Positions 1 to 6,611 are shown, numbered from the stretch's first letter. The stretch is 6,948 bases of DNA from an uncultured bacterium (GCA_903957405.1 CAJBPC010000097.1:1-6948); one strand, 5' to 3'. Notes: generated by a model from the letters alone, not told the origin. Numbers and translations: made by a program.

Positions 1-107
1 ACCTTGGTCCCCTCTTCCTTACCAATGATGCCGGCTTTCTTGAGTCCGAGGAGGGTGGCGATCACTGCGACCATGCCAATCAGTAACCAAATCCATTTCT
101 TTTCCAT
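1..107 (-). CDS. Efflux periplasmic adaptor subunit (HlyD/RND-MFP type), N-terminal fragment
   Basis: Only the first 35 codons are present; the gene runs off the left edge. The start ATG (107-105) is preceded by AGGA about six bases upstream, one of the few clear ribosome sites here. The peptide opens MEKKWIWLLIG, continues as one hydrophobic segment to about residue 22, then reads LKKAGIIGKEEGTKV. A short basic N-terminus, one membrane anchor and this KKAGIIGKEEG linker are typical of Bacteroidota adaptors that join a cytoplasmic-membrane pump to a TolC-type channel. It lies 96 bases downstream of the tolC-like gene on the same strand with no promoter seen between them, so co-transcription is likely. 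Known for the family: it bridges pump and outer membrane channel in the periplasm. Inferred: the pump gene (MacB-like ABC or RND) follows beyond the window. The family call rests on a short N-terminus and the context. Confidence 0.72.
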   Translation of the reverse strand, partial: MEKKWIWLLIGMVAVIATLLGLKKAGIIGKEEGTK

Positions 108-203
108 TGTTCCTGTTTTCTATAACTGAAGAAAATATGTTCCAGCAAGTTTGACTTCGCCTTTTTGTCTGAAATGTCAGATTGCTTTGTGACTTTGGTT
201 CCA

Positions 204-1670
204 TCAAAGCCTCAATCCTTTTCCCTTGTAGAATTCCAGCACTTTCATCCGGAAGACATAATCGTACTGAGCTACCAGACGATCAATCTTGGCCCTTGTG
301 AGGTTGTTCTGGATCGTCAGCCATTCTATAGTCTGCATCACTCCGATTTCATATCGCTTTGAAGCCAGCTCGAAGGAGCGCTCGGCTGTCCGAACAGCTT
401 TTTCCCTGGCCTGGAAAGTCTGGTAGGCTCCGATGGCCGATTGATATGCTGTATAAATATCCTGTTTCAAACGCAGGGTGTCCTGTTCTATGGCAAGTTG
501 TTGCCGGCGGATATCAAGTTTTGCCCGTTCGATGTTCGCGCGTGACTGCCATCCATTCAGGATGGGTATGCTGATGTTGATTCCCAAGCCCTGTCCGAAC
601 TGGTCACGAAGTTGCTGACCATAGCCGTTCCACAACTCGCCAAATCCCTTTTTCGAAGTCATCAGTGTGCCTGTAGGCGAATAAACCGGAAGGATTGCCG
701 ACCCGTTTCTCACGTATGTGCCCGTCGCAGACTCGCCTGTGATATTAAAACCGGTGTTTTTCTGGAAGAACTGATTGAAGTTCGTATTAAGCTGTGCGAA
801 TGCATTGATGGAGGGGTATAGCTGGCTTCTCCTGACTTCCAGAAGCTTCCGGGCGGCCTCCTCACGAAGGTTGTTAGCCCGGATCTGAGGCTGGTTGGTC
901 ATGGCCGTACCGAAAATACCTTCGGGGTCCTGCTCGAGTATATTATCCACCGGAATGCGTTCGACTGGAGGCGTATCGATATCGAAGGGGATATCGGCCG
1001 GCAGGTTTAGCAAGGATTTCAGTGTCAGGAGTTCCAGTTGCAATTGGGCGTTCGTCTGAACCACGGTCGCGCTGTCCCTTGCCTCCGTCGCTTCCAGCTC
1101 GGCTGCGTTTAGTTCGGGCAAGGTTCCTGCATCCACCAGTTTACGGGTATTGGAGAGCTGAGACTGCGTCTGCCGGAGGACGATTCGGCTAAGCTCCAGC
1201 TGCTCTTTGCTCAACAGGGTTCGGAGATACTGGTTTGCAACATTCAGTCCGATATCATTTCGGATCTTATCGACTGATGCCTTCCCGGCCTCCACGGTGA
1301 TGCGGTTGGCTTCTATCTGCTTGCGCAGGCTGCCGAAGTTAAAGAGCAAAGCGTTCGACTGAAGGGAGATCTGTTCGAACATCGCCGAGCGCGAAACAAA
1401 TATATTGGTCGTCCTGTCAAGTGTACGTCCAAAGGAAAAGCCATGATTGAGGTTGCCATTGAGGGTGGGGATGCGTTGCATCTCGCTTTGCTTCAGGGTG
1501 ATTTCAGAAGCAAGGATATCCACTTCAGACTGCCTCACGGAGATATTGTTCTTCATGGCGTATTCCACGCAACGGCGAAGATCCCAGGTTTCAGGCACCT
1601 GGGCCTGCAACTCTGCGGCAAAGAGAGACATGAAAATGGTTCCTATGAAGGCTGATCTGATCTGTCTCAT
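204..1670 (-). CDS. TolC family outer membrane efflux protein
   Basis: This is a 488-residue outer membrane channel subunit of a tripartite efflux or type I export system. A signal peptide is visible (basic MRQIR, hydrophobic core, likely cleavage after LQA at residue 23). The mature part opens WDLRRCVEYAMKNN, the usual first motif of the outer membrane efflux protein (OEP) family. Two OEP repeats follow, roughly residues 30-230 and 250-480, with long amphipathic helices rich in Q, L, E and A (for example LELSRIVLRQTQSQLSNTRKL) and strands ending in SIPILNGWQSRANIERAKL, the typical second-repeat signature. The FGRTLDRTTN segment near residue 80 is common in Bacteroidota members. Length fits the family (about 440-490). 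The ATG at 1670 has no clear Shine-Dalgarno, but a promoter match lies 40-71 bases upstream. The adaptor gene follows on the same strand. Substrate cannot be told from sequence. Confidence 0.93.
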   Translation of the reverse strand: MRQIRSAFIGTIFMSLFAAELQAQVPETWDLRRCVEYAMKNNISVRQSEVDILASEITLKQSEMQRIPTLNGNLNHGFSFGRTLDRTTNIFVSRSAMFEQISLQSNALLFNFGSLRKQIEANRITVEAGKASVDKIRNDIGLNVANQYLRTLLSKEQLELSRIVLRQTQSQLSNTRKLVDAGTLPELNAAELEATEARDSATVVQTNAQLQLELLTLKSLLNLPADIPFDIDTPPVERIPVDNILEQDPEGIFGTAMTNQPQIRANNLREEAARKLLEVRRSQLYPSINAFAQLNTNFNQFFQKNTGFNITGESATGTYVRNGSAILPVYSPTGTLMTSKKGFGELWNGYGQQLRDQFGQGLGINISIPILNGWQSRANIERAKLDIRRQQLAIEQDTLRLKQDIYTAYQSAIGAYQTFQAREKAVRTAERSFELASKRYEIGVMQTIEWLTIQNNLTRAKIDRLVAQYDYVFRMKVLEFYKGKGLRL

Positions 1671-1709
1671 ATGTTTTTACCGATTAAAACCGGACATTGG
1701 TGTGAAATG

Positions 1710-1741
1710 CAAAGATTCAACCAAAATCGGGTTCAACAAAA
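1710..1741 (-). promoter_or_regulatory. Bacteroidota-type promoter for the tolC-adaptor operon
   Basis: Read on the minus strand, TTTTG (1741-1737) is followed by 19 bases and then AATCTTTG (1717-1710). This matches the Bacteroidota sigma-ABfr pattern (TTTG, 19-21 nt, TAnnTTTG) with one mismatch, at the first T of the -7 box. The transcript would start near 1703, giving a leader of about 33 bases before the ATG at 1670. It lies in the 118-base gap after the permease stop, so the efflux genes need not depend on read-through from the permease. The match is seen directly; promoter activity is inferred. Confidence 0.6.
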
Positions 1742-1788
1742 TCACTTGTCACAGGTTAACGCCGTCTGCACTTATAAAACAACACTGT

Positions 1789-3129
1789 TCACCCTTTCAG
1801 CGGCCTTTTACCGGTAGCAAAATAGATTCCTACAAAAGCCGCCAGTACTGCCAGGGCTGTAACAGCGGTTGCCGGTTTGTCATAAGCGATGCTGAATGCC
1901 ACGAACACATAGGCTGCGATGAACAGGATGGGCATCAGTGGATAAAGCCGCATTTTATAGATCTGGCTGTCATCCTCGCCTTTCATGCGCTTGCGTAATA
2001 TGAAGATCGTCGCTGCGGAAAAGGCCATCCCGATGCAGTCAAGAAAGATCGTGAAACTGAGGATCTTATCAAAAGTATCCAAAAAGAAAAGAATGCCAAT
2101 GCTGAGCAGGGCATAGACGGTAAGGCTCACGGTCAGCACATCCTTTTTTTCATCTTTCTTGCGGAAGATAGCCGGTAAAATCCCATCCTCACTCATGGCA
2201 AACATCACCCTCGGATTGCTGAGCAGGATGACATTCACATAGGCCAGCACTGCAAAAAAGAGCAAGAGGGAAAAAATATACCGGCCAACAGGACCAAAGA
2301 TGCGCTCGGCCACGATGGCGGCGATTCCTTTGCTTGTTTTCAGTTCCTCAAATCCGATGACCTTATAGTAAGAAAAGCTTACTGCGAGGTACAATGCAAT
2401 GATGACCATGATGCCGATGAAGATTCCCCGGGGTAAGTTCCGGCGGGGATCGCGGATCTCATCACCGAAGTTGATCGTCTGCTGATAACCGCCATAGGTG
2501 AAGCAGACCGCCACCAGCGCACCGCCAAAGGATGTGATGTAGTCTGTCCAGGTATAGGCAACCGGCAACGCTTCAGCAACGACTGAGGGGGTGTGGTGAT
2601 GCTCCGGGAAGAAGAGCGCCGTGATGAGCAACAGGATCATGCCGATCTTCACCGACATCAGGATGTTCTGCGTCTTCGAGCTCATCCGCAGTCCCATGAG
2701 GTTCACGAAATAGAAAAGAAGGATCGACCCCATGGCTATGAGGGACTTCATCAGGTCGGATGGCGGCTTTGCAAAGATTGTTTCAGACAGGTATTCACTG
2801 CCGATAAGTGCGACCGCCGCAAGCGAAGCGGCATTGGAAATAAGTATGATGCAGTTGATGGCAAAAGCGACAGAGGGGTGGTACGCTTTCGCAAATATCC
2901 TGTAATACCCGCCGGTGACGGGATAGCGGGAACCGATCTCCGCATAGGTCAGTGCACCGCAGAGTGCTATGACGCCACCGAAGAGCCAAGCCGCAAAGAA
3001 TACCGTCGGAGTGATGGCCGCCCTGGCGGAGTCGGAAGCAGTTCGGAAGATGCCCATTCCTATGACCAGTCCAATGACGATCATCGTGAAGTCGAAAAGC
3101 GAAAGCATCGGTCTGTTGGCTGATCTCAT
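1789..3129 (-). CDS. APC-superfamily amino acid permease
   Basis: This is an inner-membrane protein of 446 residues with about 12 hydrophobic segments, the normal size and layout for amino acid-polyamine-organocation (APC) permeases. In the first segment, IGLVIGMGIF (residues 19-28) holds the GxGIF substrate-binding turn of the family. The second segment has E64 and then RYPVTGGYYRIF (68-79), the usual loop after it. A cytoplasmic loop near residues 226-243 reads DEIRDPRRNLPRG, close to the consensus after helix 6 in the LAT-like branch. The role is uptake or exchange of amino acids; the substrate is not predictable here. I chose the ATG at 3129. An in-frame TTG at 3141 would add four residues, and M8 (3108) is also possible. 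None has a Shine-Dalgarno. It is divergent from the B12 riboswitch-btuB unit and is followed by the tolC-like gene, which has its own promoter. Confidence 0.9.
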   Translation of the reverse strand: MRSANRPMLSLFDFTMIVIGLVIGMGIFRTASDSARAAITPTVFFAAWLFGGVIALCGALTYAEIGSRYPVTGGYYRIFAKAYHPSVAFAINCIILISNAASLAAVALIGSEYLSETIFAKPPSDLMKSLIAMGSILLFYFVNLMGLRMSSKTQNILMSVKIGMILLLITALFFPEHHHTPSVVAEALPVAYTWTDYITSFGGALVAVCFTYGGYQQTINFGDEIRDPRRNLPRGIFIGIMVIIALYLAVSFSYYKVIGFEELKTSKGIAAIVAERIFGPVGRYIFSLLLFFAVLAYVNVILLSNPRVMFAMSEDGILPAIFRKKDEKKDVLTVSLTVYALLSIGILFFLDTFDKILSFTIFLDCIGMAFSAATIFILRKRMKGEDDSQIYKMRLYPLMPILFIAAYVFVAFSIAYDKPATAVTALAVLAAFVGIYFATGKRPLKG

Positions 3130-3372
3130 GCGTGATATCAATATTTCATGAAAATAAGTATTTAACGTCTCTTGCTATTTTAAAGACGATTGGCATTATG
3201 CATTATATTGATAATACCGCACTTAAAATGGGAAATACTTCCATCTAGACCGGCTTGTACCCGGGTATTTCAGGTGCATCTTGAGGATACTCAGGGATGA
3301 ATAAACATTGATACGTGGAAAACTTTCGATGTAAAATTCGGGAAGTTCGACATTAATGATACACCTTCACCG
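3130..3372. other. AT-rich spacer between divergent permease and B12 transcripts
   Basis: No gene is visible in these 243 bases. The spacer must hold the promoters of both the permease (leftwards) and the riboswitch-btuB transcript (rightwards), but no match to the Bacteroidota consensus is convincing in either direction. It contains a perfect 10-base palindrome TACCCGGGTA (3258-3267), a short hairpin TGAG-GATA-CTCA (3282-3293) and an 8-base palindrome CATTAATG (3351-3358). Any operator role for these is unproven. Confidence 0.45.
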
Positions 3373-3571
3373 CCCATACGGTTGGGTTCCACAGGACATG
3401 TGTTACCCATTAAAAGGGAAGTCCGGTAAAATTCCGGCGCTATCCCCGTAGCTGTAATGATCCTTTCCGCCTCTTTCGGAAAAACAGTCTGGACCACTAT
3501 GCCACTTTCCCTCTAACAGGGGATGGGAAGGCCGCCAGACTGGGATCGAGCCAGAAGACCTGCCGCATGGG
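3373..3571 (+). promoter_or_regulatory. Cobalamin (B12) riboswitch aptamer
   Basis: The conserved cobalamin aptamer blocks occur in order on the plus strand: GGGAAGTCCGGTAAAATTCC (3417-3436) leading into CGGCGC, CCCCGTAGCTGTAA (3444-3457, the L5/J6 region), GCCACT (3501-3506), GGGAAGGCCG (3525-3534), and CGAGCCAGAAGACCTGCC (3547-3564, the B12-box end). The closing P1 stem can be drawn between CCCATACGG (3373-3381) and CCGCATGGG (3563-3571), with one A-C mismatch. This RNA class binds adenosyl- or methylcobalamin and normally shuts off expression of B12 uptake genes when the cofactor is plentiful. It ends 117 bases before a BtuB-like receptor gene on the same strand, its expected target. The class is certain from these motifs; the exact ends are approximate. 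Confidence 0.96.
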
Positions 3572-3581
3572 ACATTATCAA

Positions 3582-3604
3582 CGGGCTTTCGGGAGAAAAG
3601 CCGG
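3582..3604 (+). promoter_or_regulatory. Riboswitch P13 hairpin with L5-L13 kissing-loop sequence
   Basis: A hairpin of six pairs, GGCTTT (3584-3589) with AAAGCC (3597-3602), carries the loop CGGGAGA. The loop bases CGGG (3590-3593) are complementary to CCCG (3445-3448) in loop L5 of the aptamer. In known cobalamin riboswitches, B12 binding stabilises exactly this L5-L13 kissing contact, which links the aptamer to the expression platform. The complementarity is seen directly; its use is inferred from the class. Confidence 0.72.
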
Positions 3605-3620
3605 AGATGGCATCTTGTGC

Positions 3621-3688
3621 CCTTAAGGTACTGTGCATTTCTACCAGCTTCCGGGATCCTCATTGTTCAATTTTAAACCTTAAAGGAC
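3621..3688 (+). promoter_or_regulatory. btuB: Putative btuB expression platform with ribosome-site sequestration
   Basis: The ribosome site AAAGGA (3682-3687) sits only one base from the ATG at 3689, an unusually tight spacing. TTAAGGT (3623-3629) can pair seven bases with ACCTTAA (3677-3683), which runs into that site; CCTT (3621-3624) could instead pair with AAGG (3683-3686). No hairpin followed by a T-run occurs between aptamer and start codon, so control of translation is more likely than termination. The pairings are read from sequence; the switching mechanism is inference. Confidence 0.4.
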
Positions 3689-5689
3689 ATGAACAAGGGA
3701 TTGCTATTCCTTCTTTTTACAGTTTCATCGGCTGGCGTGAACTACGCCCAGACAGACACCGCGACCAAGGCACTCGACGAAGTGACCGTGACGGCAAATC
3801 GTTTTCCGCAAAAACAACAAACAACGGGTAAGGTGGTGACCATTATCCCCCGAAATGTCATTGACCAAGCCGGAGGGATGACCCTCACGGAGCTGCTGAG
3901 CCGACAGGCAGGTATCTTCATAGCAGGTTCCAACAACAATGCAGGCACGAACCAAGACGTTTACCTCCGCGGGGCAGCAACCGGCAACACCCTCATCTTG
4001 CTCGACGGAGTGCCGATGTACGACGTATCCACCATCAACAATACTTTTGACCTGAATCATCTCCCACTCGAAAGCATCGAACGCATCGAGATCCTAAAAG
4101 GTGCACAATCGACCGTATACGGATCTGATGCCGTAGCAGGAGTGATTCATATCATCACGCGCAAAACCGAAACAAATCCCGTGACGGTTTTCGGGTCGGT
4201 ATCAGGAGGATCATTCCATACCCTGCGTACAACGGCGGGTATCCGTGGTCAGGTGAAGAAAACAAGGTACCAGTTGCAGTATCAGGACAACCGCTCTGGG
4301 GGATTCTCGGCTGCATTTGACAGCAGCTCCAAAGGGGATTTCGATAAGGATGGTTTTCGTCAACAGGTTTTGTCTGCACAGGCAGGTACACAGATCGGAA
4401 GGAATTTATCATGGCAGGCCAACGGGTTGTACGGGCGCTACAAGACCGATCTGGACGGCGCTGCCTTCCGTGACGAGAAAGACTTTACCGCAGAAAACAC
4501 GAGCCTGCAGGCAGGCACGGGGCTCATATACAAAAAGGATGGATACAGCATTCATTCTAACTACCAGTACAGTTATCTGAAACGTGCCTATCTGGATGAC
4601 TCCATATTCATCGGGGGTTTCTCGAAATTCAGCAATGAATCTTATGAAGGGATTTCACACTTTACAGAACTGTATGGGAAATTCCGCATCAATAAGCAGA
4701 TTGATGTTTTGGCAGGCATGGACCACCGGATGTACAAAACCGACCAGTCGTTTTATTCCATCAGCGCCTGGGGACCATATGAATCGAACCTATCCGCGGA
4801 CACCGCCAGTGTTCGCCTGACAAGCGCGTATGCATCCGCTTTCTGGCAGAATGGGAAGGGTTTGCATTTGGAATTGGGTGGACGGTATAACAGACATTCC
4901 CGTTTTGGAGACAACTTCACGTTCACGATCAACCCATCCTTCCTGCTGAATGACACATGGAAGTTCTTTTTCAACCTGTCATCCGCCTTCAAGGCCCCAT
5001 CGCTTTACCAGTTGTACGATGCATCAGTCGGTCAACCGGGACTAAAGCCTGAAACTTCATTCACAAGTGAAGCCGGTATGCAGTACAGATCCCGCAACCG
5101 CGCTTTGCAGACAAGGCTTGTCTTTTTCGCAAGAGATATCCGCGATGGAATCGATTTCAATTACGTGGATTACCGGTACTTCAATTACAACAGGCAGCGT
5201 GCAGGGGGTATCGAACTGGAAACTGAATATCAAAGGAAGAAATGGAGTTTCAGCCAGCAGTATACTTTCACCGTCGGTGAAGTGAATACGGTGAAATACC
5301 GTTATGACGCCTCCACGTACAGTTATGTGCCGGAAGGAGACACCACCTACAACAACCTTTTTCGTCGCCCCAAGCACTCCCTGAATCTGAGTGCAGGCTA
5401 TCAGCTCACTGAAAAATTGTTCGTGAGGATCAATGCCAGATTCATGGGCATGCGATATGAGCCAAGATTTATGGACAGTCCGATAGAACTTGATGCTTAC
5501 CAGATTGCCGATCTGTATGCATCGTATGCTTTCATTCCTGCCCTCAGGGTCTTCGCAGACGTCAGGAATATCTTCGACGCCCGCTATTTCGATGTGGCTG
5601 GATTCAATACGCGAGGCAGGACATTTATGACCGGACTATCCTTCAGCTTCCATGCCTTTAACGTGAAGCGTATACATTTGCCATTATGA
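3689..5689 (+). CDS. btuB: TonB-dependent vitamin B12 receptor, BtuB-like
   Basis: This 666-residue outer membrane receptor imports cobalamin (or related corrinoids) using TonB energy. A signal peptide ends near residue 20 (NYA before Q21). The TonB box DEVTVTANRFP (30-40) closely resembles the VVTANRF region of E. coli BtuB. The plug domain (about 45-158) contains YLRGAATGNTLILLDGVP (92-109) and IERIEILKGAQSTVYGSDAV (130-149), also BtuB-like. The beta-barrel carries SSAFKAPSLYQLYD, the G-L-K-P-E motif and, near the C-terminus, VRNIFDARYFDVAGFNTRGR, all matched in BtuB. E. coli BtuB is 614 residues; the extra length is mainly in barrel loops. An upstream cobalamin riboswitch strongly supports B12 as substrate. 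The barrel-ending GLSFSF stops at residue 654 and is followed by 12 more residues, an unusual tail. The stop overlaps the next gene by ATGA. Confidence 0.95.
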   Translation: MNKGLLFLLFTVSSAGVNYAQTDTATKALDEVTVTANRFPQKQQTTGKVVTIIPRNVIDQAGGMTLTELLSRQAGIFIAGSNNNAGTNQDVYLRGAATGNTLILLDGVPMYDVSTINNTFDLNHLPLESIERIEILKGAQSTVYGSDAVAGVIHIITRKTETNPVTVFGSVSGGSFHTLRTTAGIRGQVKKTRYQLQYQDNRSGGFSAAFDSSSKGDFDKDGFRQQVLSAQAGTQIGRNLSWQANGLYGRYKTDLDGAAFRDEKDFTAENTSLQAGTGLIYKKDGYSIHSNYQYSYLKRAYLDDSIFIGGFSKFSNESYEGISHFTELYGKFRINKQIDVLAGMDHRMYKTDQSFYSISAWGPYESNLSADTASVRLTSAYASAFWQNGKGLHLELGGRYNRHSRFGDNFTFTINPSFLLNDTWKFFFNLSSAFKAPSLYQLYDASVGQPGLKPETSFTSEAGMQYRSRNRALQTRLVFFARDIRDGIDFNYVDYRYFNYNRQRAGGIELETEYQRKKWSFSQQYTFTVGEVNTVKYRYDASTYSYVPEGDTTYNNLFRRPKHSLNLSAGYQLTEKLFVRINARFMGMRYEPRFMDSPIELDAYQIADLYASYAFIPALRVFADVRNIFDARYFDVAGFNTRGRTFMTGLSFSFHAFNVKRIHLPL

Positions 5690-6264
5690 ACTTCAGCATC
5701 GACGAACTCATCACGGTCACCTTCACCCTATTTGCGGTGATAGACATCATTGGATCGATCCCCTTACTGATCAGCCTGAAAGAGAAGATGGGCGGCATCC
5801 GAGAATTAAGGGCCACCCTGATCTCCGGAGGGCTCATGATTCTCTTTCTACTGACTGGGGAGAAGTTCCTGAAGATTTTGGGACTCGATGTGAAATCCTT
5901 TGCCGTCGGTGGTTCTATAGTCATATTCATCCTCGGCCTGGAGATGGTGCTAGGCCATGAATTTTTCAAATCCGAAGGCGACCCCAAATCAGGCACCGTG
6001 GTACCCATCGCATTTCCATTGATCGCAGGGTCAGGAACGCTCACGACCGTGATCTCACTGCAGGCCAACTATAACGTTTTGATCATGTTGTCAGCGATCC
6101 TCATTAACCTGGTCATCGTGTTTGTCACACTTCGATCGCTTAATTTCATAGCGAAGATCTTAGGTGACGCGGGGCTGCTGGCGGTCCGCAAGTTCTTTGG
6201 TGTGGTGTTGTTGGCGATCGCCGTGAAGATTTTTGCAACGAATGTGGGAGGATTGATCAAATGA
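5686..6264 (+). CDS. MarC family (UPF0056) integral membrane protein
   Basis: This 192-residue inner-membrane protein has about six hydrophobic segments, the size and topology of the MarC/YchE/YhgN family. Family marks are DIIGSIP (20-26, the DPxGNxP-like motif in helix 1), the run from LGLDVKSFAVGG into a hydrophobic helix with GLEMVLG (84-90), and FPLIAGSGTLTTVI (110-123), the strongest signature. The family's function is not established; the old link of MarC to multiple antibiotic resistance was not upheld. The ATG lies inside the btuB stop region (ATGA, four-base overlap) and has no good Shine-Dalgarno, so it is probably translated by ribosomes finishing btuB. It would then share the B12 riboswitch control. 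This suggests, without proving, a role tied to corrinoid uptake or its consequences. No frame damage is seen. Confidence 0.92.
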   Translation: MNFSIDELITVTFTLFAVIDIIGSIPLLISLKEKMGGIRELRATLISGGLMILFLLTGEKFLKILGLDVKSFAVGGSIVIFILGLEMVLGHEFFKSEGDPKSGTVVPIAFPLIAGSGTLTTVISLQANYNVLIMLSAILINLVIVFVTLRSLNFIAKILGDAGLLAVRKFFGVVLLAIAVKIFATNVGGLIK

Positions 6265-6344
6265 ACACAAGCGGAACTGCAGCGAAAACCGCTAAAACAC
6301 TAGTGAAAGCATCACCGGCAGTTTCAGCAAGTGAGGAGATCTGA
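6261..6344 (+). CDS. Possible 27-residue small ORF coupled to marC
   Basis: The marC stop is embedded in a second ATGA overlap (6261-6264) that opens a 27-codon frame ending with TGA at 6342-6344. The peptide begins MNTSGTAAKTAKTLVKAS and is rich in A, S, T and K, with no membrane segment, cysteines or motif I recognise. A frame of this length is expected by chance fairly often, so only its position, repeating the btuB-marC overlap style, argues for it. It may equally be the first part of a decayed longer gene, or nothing. Confidence 0.2.
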   Translation: MNTSGTAAKTAKTLVKASPAVSASEEI

Positions 6345-6365
6345 TCCAAGTTGGTAAGGATAAGC

Positions 6366-6410
6366 ATCCCTATTGGGATTGAATCATTTGCTCAAGGGAA
6401 TTCATTCCCA
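6366..6410. repeat. Overlapping inverted repeats with two alternative folds
   Basis: Two small perfect hairpins stand side by side: ATCCC/GGGAT (6366-6379) and GGGAAT/ATTCCC (6396-6409). Alternatively, TGGGATTGAAT (6374-6384) can pair with ATTCATTCCCA (6400-6410) over 11 positions with a single T-T mismatch and a 15-base loop. The folds exclude one another, as in switching RNAs or palindromic repeat units. Function is unknown. Confidence 0.5.
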
Positions 6411-6431
6411 TCGCGAGGATCCTGACCCCGC

Positions 6432-6611
6432 ATGCCGTATTTCAGCGATACGGATTCTGTGAACGTATGGTATGAAAAGCGACGGATGGCAGGTGCCACG
6501 GACAATAAATGTCATACCACCAAAGGATCGATACGCGACCCTGTTAGAAGAAATGGGAGGACCGTCACAAAGTTTCTGAAAATGGTCGCTTCGTTACCGA
6601 CGAAGGCATAA
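6432..6611 (+). CDS. Doubtful 59-residue ORF, unknown
   Basis: An ATG-started frame of 59 codons runs to TAA at 6609-6611 across the inverted-repeat stretch. The product would be basic (many K and R, for example VRRNGRTVTKFLK near residues 38-50), with one cysteine, no signal peptide and no membrane segment. I recognise no family. No Shine-Dalgarno precedes it and it contains three or four hairpins, which is more like non-coding DNA. It is listed so that it is not lost; chance is the leading explanation. Confidence 0.15.
   Translation: MPYFSDTDSVNVWYEKRRMAGATDNKCHTTKGSIRDPVRRNGRTVTKFLKMVASLPTKA
6468..6519. repeat. Nested inverted repeat
   Basis: A perfect 8-base inverted repeat, TGGTATGA (6468-6475) and TCATACCA (6512-6519), encloses a second perfect one, TGGCA-GG-TGCCA (6487-6498). 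The RNA could form a stem with an inner hairpin separated by unpaired arms. No T-run follows, so termination is unlikely. Confidence 0.45.
6589..6605. repeat. Hairpin CTTCGT/ACGAAG
   Basis: Six perfect base pairs close a five-base loop TACCG. It lies at the right end of the inverted-repeat stretch, with no T-run after it. It may belong to the same element as the hairpins to its left. Confidence 0.4.

Noticed and set aside
168..181. Small inverted repeat TCTGA-AATG-TCAGA between the tolC-like gene and the adaptor gene
   Set aside because: Five pairs without a T-run is too weak to call a terminator, and the two genes look co-transcribed.
1447..1998. Long plus-strand open frame (183 codons) opposite the tolC-like gene and the end of the permease
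   Set aside because: It is antisense to two well-supported genes and crosses their intergenic gap. The product has no domain logic, and the coding signal belongs to the minus strand.
2593..3123. Plus-strand open frame of 176 codons opposite the permease
   Set aside because: It mirrors a clear APC permease. The product is a highly charged D/E/R/H-rich string typical of the antisense of a membrane protein gene.
3308..3339. Possible btuB promoter: TTG (3308-3310), 21 bases, TAAAATTC (3332-3339)
   Set aside because: Position fits (about 30 bases before the riboswitch), but the -7 box misses two of the four TTTG bases, so I do not list it as a feature.
3403..3663. Minus-strand and plus-strand open frames across the riboswitch region
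   Set aside because: The sequence is fully explained by a conserved structured RNA; the frames have no recognisable product.
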